The notes under the pieces are model-generated. The model worked only from the letters and a program-made list of their open reading frames with translations, was not told the DNA's origin and did no database searches. Made by a program: the position numbers and the translations under genes. A stretch of 64,000 bases of DNA, taken from Clostridiales bacterium oral taxon 876 str. F0540 (GTDB lineage: Bacteria; Bacillota; Clostridia; Clostridiales; Clostridiaceae). Positions within the stretch are counted from its first letter, which is position 1. Every line of letters begins with the position of its first letter. This document shows, piece by piece, positions 25,217 to 33,778 of this stretch. The stretch is taken from contig KE993505.1 of the NCBI GenBank assembly GCA_000466585.1, positions 5,324 to 69,323 on the forward strand, written 5' to 3'.

Positions 25217-25365
25217 TTGATATTTTTTAACAATCTCACTTCCTATATTATTTGTAAAGTATATTTTTTTATTAAACAAATAGCCTAGACAAGCTCTAAT
25301 TACTGATGTATTATTAAATTGATATTTTTTATCAATATCAAAATTAATTCTGATACTTTTTATCA
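25217..25365 (+). promoter_or_regulatory. Three TGATA-N5-TATCA activator-site candidates
   Basis: Near-identical palindromic 15-mers occur at 25218-25232 (TGATATTTTTTAACA), 25320-25334 (TGATATTTTTTATCA) and 25351-25365 (TGATACTTTTTATCA). The latter two are 31 bases apart, about three helical turns. All lie upstream of the -24/-12 promoter. The third abuts the ribosome site of the divergent activator gene. They look like enhancer sites for that activator, possibly also autoregulatory. Confidence 0.6.
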
Positions 25366-25378
25366 TAAAGGAGAAGTT

Positions 25379-27043
25379 ATGTACAGAAATAGTATTATTG
25401 TAAATATTACCTATGGTATTCATACAAGAATTGCTGCCATGATAGTAAATAAAGCCTCCGAACTAAAAGCAAGATACAAAATAAATTTATATATAAAAAA
25501 ATTGGACAACAAAGAACCTATTGCCATAAGCATGCTTGCTCTTATATCTCTAAAAATTAAACAAAATGAGATTATTGAAATCTCCTGTTATGAAGACACT
25601 CTCTCCGGAAGAAATGCCGTACTTGAACTTTGTAATTTTATTACAACCCAAATTGAACCTAATAATTCTTTTATGTCAAATATTGATGAGTTTATTGAAG
25701 AAAACACAATTGCTAATGAGCAGGTTCTGGAGGCTCTTCCTTTAGGTATAATTATTATTGACGCAAATTCTAATATAACCTCTGCTAATGAATATGCATT
25801 AAGGCTCCTTAATAAAACCTCAAAGGAGGTCTTAGGGAGAAATATTAAAAATATAATTCCCGATTCAAAGCTGCCTGAGGTTCTTAACTCAAAGGAATCA
25901 ATATCAGGTGAGTTTTTAAATATTAATGAAAATATAGTTATAGCAAATAGGGCTCCTATATTTTCAAATAATAAGCTTATAGGTGTTATAGGAGCTTTTC
26001 AGGATATATCTGAACTTGCTAAAAAATTAGAGCATTATCAAGAAGAAATTAATTATTATAAAGAGGAGCTTCAAAAACATACCAGATTGAACAGTTCTTT
26101 TAATAACATAATAGGATCAAGCGGAAGTTTAAAAGAGGCACTTTTAATAGCGGAGAAAGCATCTCAATCAACATCAACAGTTCTTATAAGAGGAGAAAGC
26201 GGTACTGGAAAAGAACTTATTGCAAAGGCAATTCATAATCACAGCTTAAGAAAGGATAAACCTTTCATTAAGGTTAACTGCGCAGCTATTCCCGAAAACC
26301 TGTTAGAAAGCGAACTGTTTGGATTTGAAAAAGGTTCATTTACTGGAGCAGTTAAAAGTAAACCCGGTAAATTTAAATTAGCAGATGGTGGAACTATTTT
26401 TCTTGATGAAATAGGAGACATGCCTAAACAAATGCAGGTTAAATTGCTGCGCGTACTTCAAGAAAAGGAATTTGAAAGCATAGGCGGAATTGAAACACAC
26501 AAAGTAGATGTGCGAGTAATTGCGGCAACTAATAGAAATCTTGAAGAAATGATGAAAACCGGCGAATTTAGAGAAGACCTGTACTATAGGCTGAATGTAA
26601 TAACCATAACACTTCCCCCTTTAAGACAAAGAAAAGAAGATATAAATTTACTTACCGAGTATTTTATAAAAAATATAAGCAGAAATCTAAACAAAAGTAT
26701 CGATAATATAGAAGCTGAATGTATAGAACACTTCCAAAAATATAATTGGCCGGGAAATATACGAGAATTTCAAAATATTATTGAAAGAGCTATCAATCTT
26801 TGTGAAGGCTCAATAATAACTTTGAAGGATCTGCCTTTTTATATAACAAATTCTGATCAATCCGGTGAAAGACTTATTAACCTTAGAAATGGAGAACTGC
26901 TGCCATTAGAAGAGTACGAAAAAGAACTTATAACGCTAGCCATGCAAAAGTATAAAAGTTACAATAAAGCCGGAAAAGCCTTAGGATTAACTCATAGAAC
27001 TGTATCATTAAAATGTGAGAAATATAATATTAAAGTTAATTAA
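25379..27043 (+). CDS. Sigma-54-dependent activator with N-terminal HPr-like domain
   Basis: A 554-residue fusion. Residues 1-95 are HPr-like: TYGIHTRIAA places a histidine at position 15 and Arg17, exactly as in HPr, and Ser51 in ISMLALISLKI aligns with HPr Ser46. Residues about 115-210 are a PAS domain (EALPLGIIIIDANSNITSAN). The AAA+ domain (about 240-470) has Walker A GESGTGKE (272-279), GSFTGA sigma-54 loop (319-324) and FLDEIGD. The C-terminus is a Fis-type helix-turn-helix (KAGKALGLTHRTVSLKCEKY). I start at ATG 25379 behind AAAGGAG. Divergent from ptsI. Phospho-signalling through His15/Ser51 is inferred. Confidence 0.92.
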   Translation: MYRNSIIVNITYGIHTRIAAMIVNKASELKARYKINLYIKKLDNKEPIAISMLALISLKIKQNEIIEISCYEDTLSGRNAVLELCNFITTQIEPNNSFMSNIDEFIEENTIANEQVLEALPLGIIIIDANSNITSANEYALRLLNKTSKEVLGRNIKNIIPDSKLPEVLNSKESISGEFLNINENIVIANRAPIFSNNKLIGVIGAFQDISELAKKLEHYQEEINYYKEELQKHTRLNSSFNNIIGSSGSLKEALLIAEKASQSTSTVLIRGESGTGKELIAKAIHNHSLRKDKPFIKVNCAAIPENLLESELFGFEKGSFTGAVKSKPGKFKLADGGTIFLDEIGDMPKQMQVKLLRVLQEKEFESIGGIETHKVDVRVIAATNRNLEEMMKTGEFREDLYYRLNVITITLPPLRQRKEDINLLTEYFIKNISRNLNKSIDNIEAECIEHFQKYNWPGNIREFQNIIERAINLCEGSIITLKDLPFYITNSDQSGERLINLRNGELLPLEEYEKELITLAMQKYKSYNKAGKALGLTHRTVSLKCEKYNIKVN

Positions 27044-27049
27044 AGCAAC

Positions 27050-27103
27050 GGACTGGTGCAGACTGAACTTTTTAGGTAAATAAATTTCAATTTGCACCAG
27101 TCC
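27050..27103 (+). terminator. Long-loop hairpin after the sigma-54 activator
   Basis: A perfect 11-pair stem, GGACTGGTGCA with TGCACCAGTCC, six bases after the stop codon. The loop is 32 bases. A T-rich run (TTGTTTTT) comes about ten bases later rather than at once, so termination is probable but not classic. Confidence 0.45.
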
Positions 27104-27173
27104 AATTATATGTTGTTTTTCACAGAAATATATCTTTTTAAATATTAATTATTTGGAGTTAGCATATTAGTTA

Positions 27174-27557
27174 TTATTGTACTAATACTGCTCCGGCACC
27201 TCTTGCTATTCCTACTGCAGATGATTGAGGAGCCTGTATTCCCTGCGCTCTCAATGAAACCTCGATTAACAATGCCCAAAACAATATACTGCTTGAAATT
27301 AAACCTATTGAGGTTCCAATTAGTTTTAAATTGTTAGCAAAGGTGGTTACTCCTGGAGCAATTTGCTGCTCATTAGCCTCCTGAACTGCTGCTTTTCTTA
27401 CCAAATACGTTGACAGTAATCCAATTATTCCCGCTACAACAAAAATTTCATCCTGCTTTGAAAAATTAAAATTATTAAGTATAGAAGATATAAGATTTAA
27501 TCTGCTTGCTAAAGCTGCAGTATCTGAAGATTTTGGTGTTTGCATATTCTGTTCCAA
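27174..27557 (-). CDS. Small membrane protein of unknown function
   Basis: About 127 residues with two predicted membrane segments, near 42-58 (IFVVAGIIGLLSTYLV) and 80-100 (LKLIGTSIGLISSSILFWALLI). The N-terminus is polar; the C-terminus is alanine/glycine-rich (AVGIARGAGAV). I choose TTG 27557, eight bases after AAGGGGG; a GTG at 27566 is embedded in that site. The ribosome site is one arm of a 13-bp palindrome. No family recognised. Confidence 0.65.
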   Translation of the reverse strand: MEQNMQTPKSSDTAALASRLNLISSILNNFNFSKQDEIFVVAGIIGLLSTYLVRKAAVQEANEQQIAPGVTTFANNLKLIGTSIGLISSSILFWALLIEVSLRAQGIQAPQSSAVGIARGAGAVLVQ

Positions 27558-27565
27558 AAAATCCA

Positions 27566-27603
27566 CCCCCTTTATTCATTATATGTATATTGAATAAAGG
27601 GGG
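27566..27603 (-). promoter_or_regulatory. Palindrome burying the ribosome site of the 27.2-kb gene
   Basis: A perfect 13-pair stem, CCCCCTTTATTCA (27566-27578) with its complement (27591-27603), loop 12 bases. It begins eight bases after the upstream TPR gene's stop. Its downstream arm is TGAATAAAGGGGG, the ribosome site itself, then TGGATTTTTT. It can act as a terminator, as a translational lock, or both. Confidence 0.65.
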
Positions 27604-27610
27604 TTCTGCA

Positions 27611-28336
27611 TTATTTAATCAGCTCCTGAAATTCTTTGCTGTTTCTCACATTATTAAAGTCTACTTCATCCTTTGCAATATCTTTTACGGTTGGGTCCAT
27701 ATCTATAGCTGTCTTTAAATTTTTCACTGTATTTTCAACATCTCCCCTTCTGCCATAAATACTTGCTTTTCCATAATGGCTCCAAACAAAATTTTCTACT
27801 TCCAGAGCTTTGTCATACCACTTTAAAGCATCGTCATATTTTGCATAAAGTTCATACGCTAGTGCTTTGTTAAATCTAGCATAGCCGTATTCAGGCTTTA
27901 ACTCTAAAGCTTTGTCTATATTTTTCATACCATCTAAATACTTTTTATCATAACACTGAGCAATTCCCTTTACATTATATGCTTTGTAAAATGTATCATC
28001 TTCAGCTATAACTTCATCCTCAATTTTAATTGCATCGCTGTATTTTTTATTTTGAAAAGCCTCGTATCCCTTTTGATATTTGTCTTCAATAGCTTTTTGC
28101 TTCTCAAGCTTTAAAGCATCCTCCTGTTTCTTTTTCTCCTCTTCCTCCTGCTGTTTTAAGCTACTTTCACTAGGTTTAATTACTTCATTTTTTACAGAAG
28201 AATTTTCATCTGCAAATTTATAGTTTTTGGAATTCTGTCTATTATTTATGGCTGTGTTTATTATTATAGCTACGGCTGCAACAGCTGCTATGGAGAATAT
28301 AATAATCTTAGTTTTTAAAGACAACCTGCTAAACAT
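27611..28336 (-). CDS. Membrane-anchored TPR protein
   Basis: 241 residues from ATG 28336, behind AAGGGGGAAAAG; an ATG nine codons upstream lacks a site. One N-terminal transmembrane helix (about 10-28, IIIFSIAAVAAVAIIIN). A charged KQQEEEEKKKQEDALKLEK coiled-coil linker follows. Then about four TPRs (KYSDAIKIEDEVI, KYLDGMKNIDKALEL, KYDDALKWYDKALEV). A scaffold role is likely; no specific function recognised. Confidence 0.8.
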   Translation of the reverse strand: MFSRLSLKTKIIIFSIAAVAAVAIIINTAINNRQNSKNYKFADENSSVKNEVIKPSESSLKQQEEEEKKKQEDALKLEKQKAIEDKYQKGYEAFQNKKYSDAIKIEDEVIAEDDTFYKAYNVKGIAQCYDKKYLDGMKNIDKALELKPEYGYARFNKALAYELYAKYDDALKWYDKALEVENFVWSHYGKASIYGRRGDVENTVKNLKTAIDMDPTVKDIAKDEVDFNNVRNSKEFQELIK

Positions 28337-28498
28337 TCTTTTCCCCCTTGTATAAGTGTGCATATGTTCAATATTTCTATTATACTAAATTTTTTGTAGT
28401 ATTGTACAGAAACCTATACAAAACAAACCTCAAATAATTAATCATTAGATTTTGTTGTTCATTTTATACAACACTTATAATATTTTTAAAAATATTAA

Positions 28499-28536
28499 TG
28501 CAATCGCTTGCACAAATGCTCTTTTTCGTGTATAAT
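28499..28536 (+). promoter_or_regulatory. Consensus promoter and overlapping cre-like palindrome for the phosphorylase gene
   Basis: TTGCAC (28508-28513), 17 bases, TATAAT (28531-28536). The perfect palindrome TGCAATCGCTTGCA (28499-28512) overlaps the -35 and matches the LacI/CcpA-type cre at 12 of 14 positions. It predicts repression by CcpA or a maltose-type repressor. Confidence 0.75.
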
Positions 28537-28593
28537 TTCCTTAGAAGTAAATACTAACATTGCTAAAATTTATTTTAATATAAGGAGGACACT

Positions 28594-30207
28594 ATGGATA
28601 ACAAAAACCTTCCTAGAGTTGCCTATTTCTGTATGGAATATGGACTACAATCTGATTTTAAAATGTATGCAGGAGGACTTGGGATTCTTGCTGGAGACCA
28701 CTTAAAGGGTGCTAAAGATTTAAATTTACCTTTAGTAGCTATAGGACTTAAATGGAAACAAGGCTACGGAGATCAAGTGATTGGTGCTGACGGAAAGCCA
28801 TATGATGCTTATAAAAATTATGAATATGATTTCTTAGAAGATACTGGAGTTAAAGTAACAGTTAAAATAAGAAACATAGATGTAGTATGCAAGGTTTGGA
28901 AAACTGAAAAGTTTGGAAATAACCCACTATATCTTTTGGACACAGACATTCCTGAAAACGGAGAAAGATGGATAACTGGACAGCTTTATGGCTGGTTTGG
29001 AGAAGAAAGAATTGCTCAGGAAATAGTACTTGGTATTGGTGGAGTTAAGGCACTTAGAGCTCTTGAAATACCAGTTGATGTATATCACTTTAATGAAGGT
29101 CATGCAGATTTAGCTGCAATTGAGCTTATTAGAGAAAAGATGTGTTCCGGAATGAGCTTTGAAGAAGCTTGGAAAGCTACAAGAGAAGAAGTTGTATTTA
29201 CAACCCACACTCCAATAGTTCAAGGTAATGAATCTCACCCAATTGATAAGCTTGAATTTATGGGAGCTTTCAATGGATTAACTAAGGATCAGATGATTAG
29301 ACTTGGTGGAGATCCATTTAATATGACTGTAGCAGGTCTTAGACTTTCCAGAAAAGCAAATGCTGTTGCAAAGCTTCATGCTGAAACTGCAAACAAAATG
29401 TGGAAAGAAGTAGCCGGCCGCTCAGAAATTATAGCAATAACTAATGCTATACATACACCAACTTGGGTAGATGAAAGAATAACAAAAGCTTATGAAGGAA
29501 ATGGAGATCTTTGGTCTTCTCACATGGAAGTAAAAAAAGAACTTGTATCCTTTGTAAAAGAAAGAACAGGAATACAGCTTGATGCTGATAAGCTCCTTAT
29601 TGGTTTCTCAAGAAGAGCAGCACCTTATAAGAGAAGCGACCTTATCTTCAGCAAACCAGAAGTTATCGAGCCATATTTAAGAGATGGAAAAGTTCAAATC
29701 GTATTCTCAGGAAAAGCTCATCCACTTGATGATACTGGAAAAGCAATAGTAGCTAACTTAGTTGCTATGATGAAAAAGTATCCAAATGCTGTAGTATTCC
29801 TTGAAAACTATGATATGACTATAGGTAGAATGTTAACTAGAGGTTCTGATATTTGGCTAAATAATCCTATAAGACCACTAGAAGCTTCAGGTACTTCAGG
29901 AATGAAGGCTGCTATGAATGGTGTTCTTAACTGCTCTATACTTGATGGATGGTGGCCAGAAGCCTGCATCGATGGAGTTAACGGATGGCAGTTTGGTGAT
30001 GGAGTTTCAGAAGGTGAAGTTCCAGATATTAATGAACATGATAGAGAAGCTTTATATGACACACTTCTTAATAGAGTTGTTCCTACCTATTATGAAAATA
30101 GAACTAAATGGGTAGAAATGATGAGAGAAAGTATAAGAACAACTAGAGATGAATTTGCAACTAAGAGAATGCTTGAACAATATTATAACGAGCTTTATAC
30201 TAAGTAA
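28594..30207 (+). CDS. glgP: Alpha-glucan phosphorylase (short form)
   Basis: Releases glucose-1-phosphate from glycogen or maltodextrin. 537 residues, shorter than the roughly 800 of classical GlgP, matching the compact bacterial/archaeal phosphorylases. GT35 hallmarks are VYHFNEGHADLAAIELI and, near the C-terminus, LEASGTSGMKAAMNGVLN with the PLP-binding lysine. AAGGAGGAC precedes the ATG. Preceded by a consensus promoter with a cre-like operator. It could supply hexose phosphate from stored glucan. Confidence 0.9.
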   Translation: MDNKNLPRVAYFCMEYGLQSDFKMYAGGLGILAGDHLKGAKDLNLPLVAIGLKWKQGYGDQVIGADGKPYDAYKNYEYDFLEDTGVKVTVKIRNIDVVCKVWKTEKFGNNPLYLLDTDIPENGERWITGQLYGWFGEERIAQEIVLGIGGVKALRALEIPVDVYHFNEGHADLAAIELIREKMCSGMSFEEAWKATREEVVFTTHTPIVQGNESHPIDKLEFMGAFNGLTKDQMIRLGGDPFNMTVAGLRLSRKANAVAKLHAETANKMWKEVAGRSEIIAITNAIHTPTWVDERITKAYEGNGDLWSSHMEVKKELVSFVKERTGIQLDADKLLIGFSRRAAPYKRSDLIFSKPEVIEPYLRDGKVQIVFSGKAHPLDDTGKAIVANLVAMMKKYPNAVVFLENYDMTIGRMLTRGSDIWLNNPIRPLEASGTSGMKAAMNGVLNCSILDGWWPEACIDGVNGWQFGDGVSEGEVPDINEHDREALYDTLLNRVVPTYYENRTKWVEMMRESIRTTRDEFATKRMLEQYYNELYTK

Positions 30208-30264
30208 TTTATAAATATTGCTAGTTTCTTTTTAAATATATTATACAATTTTCCCTTTACAGTG

Positions 30265-30291
30265 AAAGGCACGGATTTACTCCGTGCCTTT
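30265..30291. terminator. Bidirectional terminator between glgP and citG
   Basis: An 11-pair stem, AAAGGCACGGA with TCCGTGCCTTT, loop TTTAC (30276-30280). It serves both convergent genes. The citG stop codon (30277-30279) lies in the loop. Confidence 0.88.
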
Positions 30292-31158
30292 TTCTGCAAA
30301 ATAACTTTCTGCTAAACTTAGAAATACTGTTAGTCCAAGCAGATCAGCACTTCCCCCCGGACTTATATTTCTTCTTTTAAATTCTTTATCCATTTCATAA
30401 ACAGCATCTACTCCAAAATCTGTTTTCATTCCTCCTAAGGCTGTTATGAATTTAGCCTTAGCCTGAACTTCTTTAAGTACGTCTATGGAGTGCCTATGAA
30501 GTACTGTTGTATCTTCGCAAAACTGCATTATCCCAATTAGAGTATGTATTAGTCTATCATTTATATAAAGTTCTTTGGTTTTATTATAAAAGTCTATAGC
30601 AAAATCAAAGACTATAGGAAGACCTTTCTCTACTTCTCCTCTGATTCCTGAGATTCCATGCAGTTTAAATAATTTCTCACCATGTGATAACTTTTCATCT
30701 GGAAAACTTTTTTTAGCTTCTAATTCTCTTTGTGTCATCCCTTCTGTCATATCCATTATTATTTGTCTTACTTCTTTAAAATCTTTATTATCATATATAG
30801 CTTTAGACACAGCAGCACAAGCTATTCCCATCAAAAACAACATCCCTTTATGAGTATTTATGCCTCCTGTCGCTTTAAACATTTCATTTTCACCAATAAT
30901 GCCAATCTGTCGAATAGATTCAAAAACTTTCTTTGGTTCATCATTGGTTAAGCCTGCCTCACAGCAGAGAATTAATGGTTTGATGAGTGAAACAGTGCTA
31001 TCAATAAACATAAAATACTCCATGTCCTTATGAGCCCCGTCTGATACCGGAGAAACTAGACCAGGAGAAGGAAAACAGGCTGCTTCATAAGAAATAGCCT
31101 GTATAGCAAAACTACTGATTTTAAAAGCAATATCCGATATTTTATAAGCTTTATTCAT
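30277..31158 (-). CDS. citG: Triphosphoribosyl-dephospho-CoA synthase
   Basis: Makes the prosthetic-group precursor 2'-(5''-triphosphoribosyl)-3'-dephospho-CoA from ATP and dephospho-CoA for the lyase carrier protein. 293 residues. The family's EAACFPSPGLVSPVSDGAHKD block and the C-terminal SPGGSADLLG are present. It is the last gene of the methylaspartate-pathway operon, next to citC and citDEF. No citX transferase gene is in the window, so attachment of the group must use a CitX encoded elsewhere or another route. Confidence 0.93.
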   Translation of the reverse strand: MNKAYKISDIAFKISSFAIQAISYEAACFPSPGLVSPVSDGAHKDMEYFMFIDSTVSLIKPLILCCEAGLTNDEPKKVFESIRQIGIIGENEMFKATGGINTHKGMLFLMGIACAAVSKAIYDNKDFKEVRQIIMDMTEGMTQRELEAKKSFPDEKLSHGEKLFKLHGISGIRGEVEKGLPIVFDFAIDFYNKTKELYINDRLIHTLIGIMQFCEDTTVLHRHSIDVLKEVQAKAKFITALGGMKTDFGVDAVYEMDKEFKRRNISPGGSADLLGLTVFLSLAESYFAEKGTE

Positions 31159-31184
31159 AAAGAATCTCCGTATATAAATTTAAA

Positions 31185-32225
31185 TTAATGTGGTGTATTG
31201 CTGATTTTAATTTTTTCAATTATCTCTTTAGCACCATCTGAATTTAAAAAATCCCAAGTTACATCTGGTACTATATCTTTCAATTCATGCATCCTATTCT
31301 GTCTTATATAATCTCTTACTTCAGAAGCACTTATAGCATGCTCATTATATATTTTACGTTGAATTACACGCAACTCTATTCCATTGCTACTTAGTGTTTC
31401 TCCTAAAGCTTCATTATATGCATTGGTTACCCTGCAATAAGGTTCTGTGCCAACATATCTTCTTTTTATATTAAGTTTTTTACAAAAATATTCTGCAAAA
31501 ATACTCGCGTCAAGTTCTGTGTATGCTCTTAGTTTTTCTCCCTCTTCTCTTAGAAAATAAGAAGGAAAGGTGGCAGAAGAAATTATATATTCCCCACCAG
31601 GTATAACTTTAACGTTTTTTAGATGAGCTGTTCCCTCTTTTACTAACTTGTATCTTATATCAAAAGGAAATAAGGATTTATTTTCTTCTACTATAAAGAC
31701 TAAAACTTCCTTATTTTCCTCTGATGCTTTTTCAATCAGATATTTATGTCCAAGAGTAAAAGGGTTGCAGTTCATGACAAGAGCTGCCTTTTCATTAGTA
31801 CTTATATCGTATTTTTTAATCATTTTTTCAATATAAGTATTAATATTATACATTCCACTTTCAAGCAGCGCCACATCTTTAACCTGATACACAGTCTTAA
31901 ATCCTAGTGATGAAAAAATTGATATATTTTTAGGCTTTGTAAAAATAAAACTATGATATATTCCTTCTTCAAATAACCTGTCAATTAAACTTGTTATTAA
32001 AGTGGATGTTATTCCCTCTCCTCTTAAAGCTTCATCTACCGCAAAGCATTTAAGTATATTTTTAGCTTTAGAACAAGTTGCTTTAATCTCACCTTGTTCT
32101 TTTATAACTAAGGAATAATCTATATCATTATCTAAACCTAAATCAAATTTATTCAAGAATTTTTCTAATTCAGATTTATCTTCTTTAGAATTTAAGTTTA
32201 ATCTCTGGACTTCTAATCCATACAT
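31185..32225 (-). CDS. citC: [Citrate/citramalate (pro-3S)-lyase] ligase
   Basis: Acetylates the thiol of the lyase acyl carrier, using ATP and acetate, to activate the enzyme. 346 residues: an N-terminal GNAT-like domain (about 1-125), then a nucleotidyltransferase domain with MNCNPFTLGHKYLIEKA, the HxGH-like ATP site, and YCRVTNAYNEAL. Stop to start gaps on either side are short (about 12-26 bases), consistent with co-transcription with citF and citG. Confidence 0.94.
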   Translation of the reverse strand: MYGLEVQRLNLNSKEDKSELEKFLNKFDLGLDNDIDYSLVIKEQGEIKATCSKAKNILKCFAVDEALRGEGITSTLITSLIDRLFEEGIYHSFIFTKPKNISIFSSLGFKTVYQVKDVALLESGMYNINTYIEKMIKKYDISTNEKAALVMNCNPFTLGHKYLIEKASEENKEVLVFIVEENKSLFPFDIRYKLVKEGTAHLKNVKVIPGGEYIISSATFPSYFLREEGEKLRAYTELDASIFAEYFCKKLNIKRRYVGTEPYCRVTNAYNEALGETLSSNGIELRVIQRKIYNEHAISASEVRDYIRQNRMHELKDIVPDVTWDFLNSDGAKEIIEKIKISNTPH

Positions 32226-32236
32226 TTTACTCTCTC

Positions 32237-33778
32237 CTAATCAATTACCTTTCTAACGACATCAATAACTGTTCCGTCCCTGTACTCTACTACAGCAACT
32301 ATGTCTTCAGATAATTTTATATTATTAGGTTTCCCTGTAATTTTTTCTGCTAAATCCTTTAGTTCTTTAATAGTCATAACAGGCAAATTGGTTTCCTTAA
32401 GCTTTTCAATTAAGTCAGTTCTCTTAGGATTAACTGCTATGCCTCTTTCAGTAACTAAAACATCTATGCTTTCACCAGGTGTAGTTACTGTTGTAACATT
32501 TTCTTTAATTATTGGAAGTCTTGCCTTTACAAGATTGGTTACCACAATAGCAAGCTTAGAGCCTGCAGCAGTATCGCTGTGTCCTCCTGAGCCTCCCATT
32601 ATTTTTCCATCAGAACCAGTTGTTACATTTACATTAAAGTCTAAATCTATTTCAGTTGCTCCCAATATCATGACATCCAGATTATTTACAACTGCACCCT
32701 TGTTATGTGGATTTGCATACATGGAAGCTGACATTGATTGATGCTTAGGATTTTCTCTATAGGATTCAACAGCTTTTAAATCAAAGCATTGTACGTCGAG
32801 CAAGGAAATAAACAAACCTTCTTCAAGCATTTCTACAATGTATCCTGTTGTTCCTCCTGCAGCGAAGCTTCCAACAACGCCTTCCTTTTTCATAATTTCC
32901 TTAAGCTCTGCTGCTACTGCAAGTGAGGTTCCACCTGCTCCTGTTTGGAAAGATAGCCCCTCCTTAACAAGTCCTGAAGCTTTCATAACTTCTGCAGCCA
33001 TTTTAGCAATTTTAAGTCCTACAGGATCCTTTGTTATTTTAGTAGTCCCAGAAACTATTCCTGCTGGATTTCCGATAGAATCTACTTTTACAACATAATC
33101 GACATATATTTGACTTATTTCAATTGGGCATGCTGGATACTGAACTAAATTATCAGTTATTGCAACAACTTTATCAGCATATTCTGCATCTGATACTGCA
33201 TATCCTAGTGCACCGCAGGCAGATTTTCCTGTTACTCCATTTATGTTTCCATAAGTATCAGCTGTTGGAGCTGCGATAAAGGCTGCATCAATGTGTAAAT
33301 CACCGCTTTCTATAGCTCTAGGTCTTCCCCCATGTGTTTGCATGACAGCACACTTCTTAAGATATCCTCTTGATACTGCTTCTGCTACAGGGCCAGACAT
33401 GTAGTTAGCATATATTCCTGTTATTGTACCATTCTTTATAAGTTCCACCATAGGCGCATGTACAGGAAATATTGAACTTGCCGCTATCGTAAGGTCTTTT
33501 ATTCCTTTCTTATGTATAACCTCTAGAACCATATTTAAAACATAATCACCATTTCTTAAATGATGGTGAAAAGATATTGTCATTCCATCCTTTAATCCTA
33601 TCTTTTCTATGGCTTCTTCAATACCTTCCAATACCTTGTTATCATAAGGAGTAACAGTTGTAACCTTAACAGCCTTTTTCTCCTTTATTCCCATGTTTGA
33701 AAAAGCACCTTCAAAAGGATTAACTGATCCATATCCATTTATATATTCCGGAATTTCTCTTCCTAATACGTTCTTCAT
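32237..33778 (-). CDS. citF: Citramalate/citrate lyase alpha subunit
   Basis: A 513-residue acyl-transferase subunit (acetyl-ACP:hydroxyacid ACP transferase). It exchanges the enzyme-bound acetyl group for citramalate or citrate. Conserved SFHHHLRNGD, GGRPRAIESGDLHIDAAF and GGSGGHSDTAAGSK stretches are visible. It overlaps citE by one base. Context, downstream of mesaconase and with no citrate carrier, points to (S)-citramalate as substrate. Sequence alone does not separate the two. Confidence 0.93.
   Translation of the reverse strand: MKNVLGREIPEYINGYGSVNPFEGAFSNMGIKEKKAVKVTTVTPYDNKVLEGIEEAIEKIGLKDGMTISFHHHLRNGDYVLNMVLEVIHKKGIKDLTIAASSIFPVHAPMVELIKNGTITGIYANYMSGPVAEAVSRGYLKKCAVMQTHGGRPRAIESGDLHIDAAFIAAPTADTYGNINGVTGKSACGALGYAVSDAEYADKVVAITDNLVQYPACPIEISQIYVDYVVKVDSIGNPAGIVSGTTKITKDPVGLKIAKMAAEVMKASGLVKEGLSFQTGAGGTSLAVAAELKEIMKKEGVVGSFAAGGTTGYIVEMLEEGLFISLLDVQCFDLKAVESYRENPKHQSMSASMYANPHNKGAVVNNLDVMILGATEIDLDFNVNVTTGSDGKIMGGSGGHSDTAAGSKLAIVVTNLVKARLPIIKENVTTVTTPGESIDVLVTERGIAVNPKRTDLIEKLKETNLPVMTIKELKDLAEKITGKPNNIKLSEDIVAVVEYRDGTVIDVVRKVID

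Noticed and set aside
25169..25423. 84-codon minus-strand frame between ptsI and the sigma-54 activator
   Set aside because: It covers the -24/-12 promoter, the palindromic sites and the activator's start, has no ribosome site and no recognisable protein pattern.
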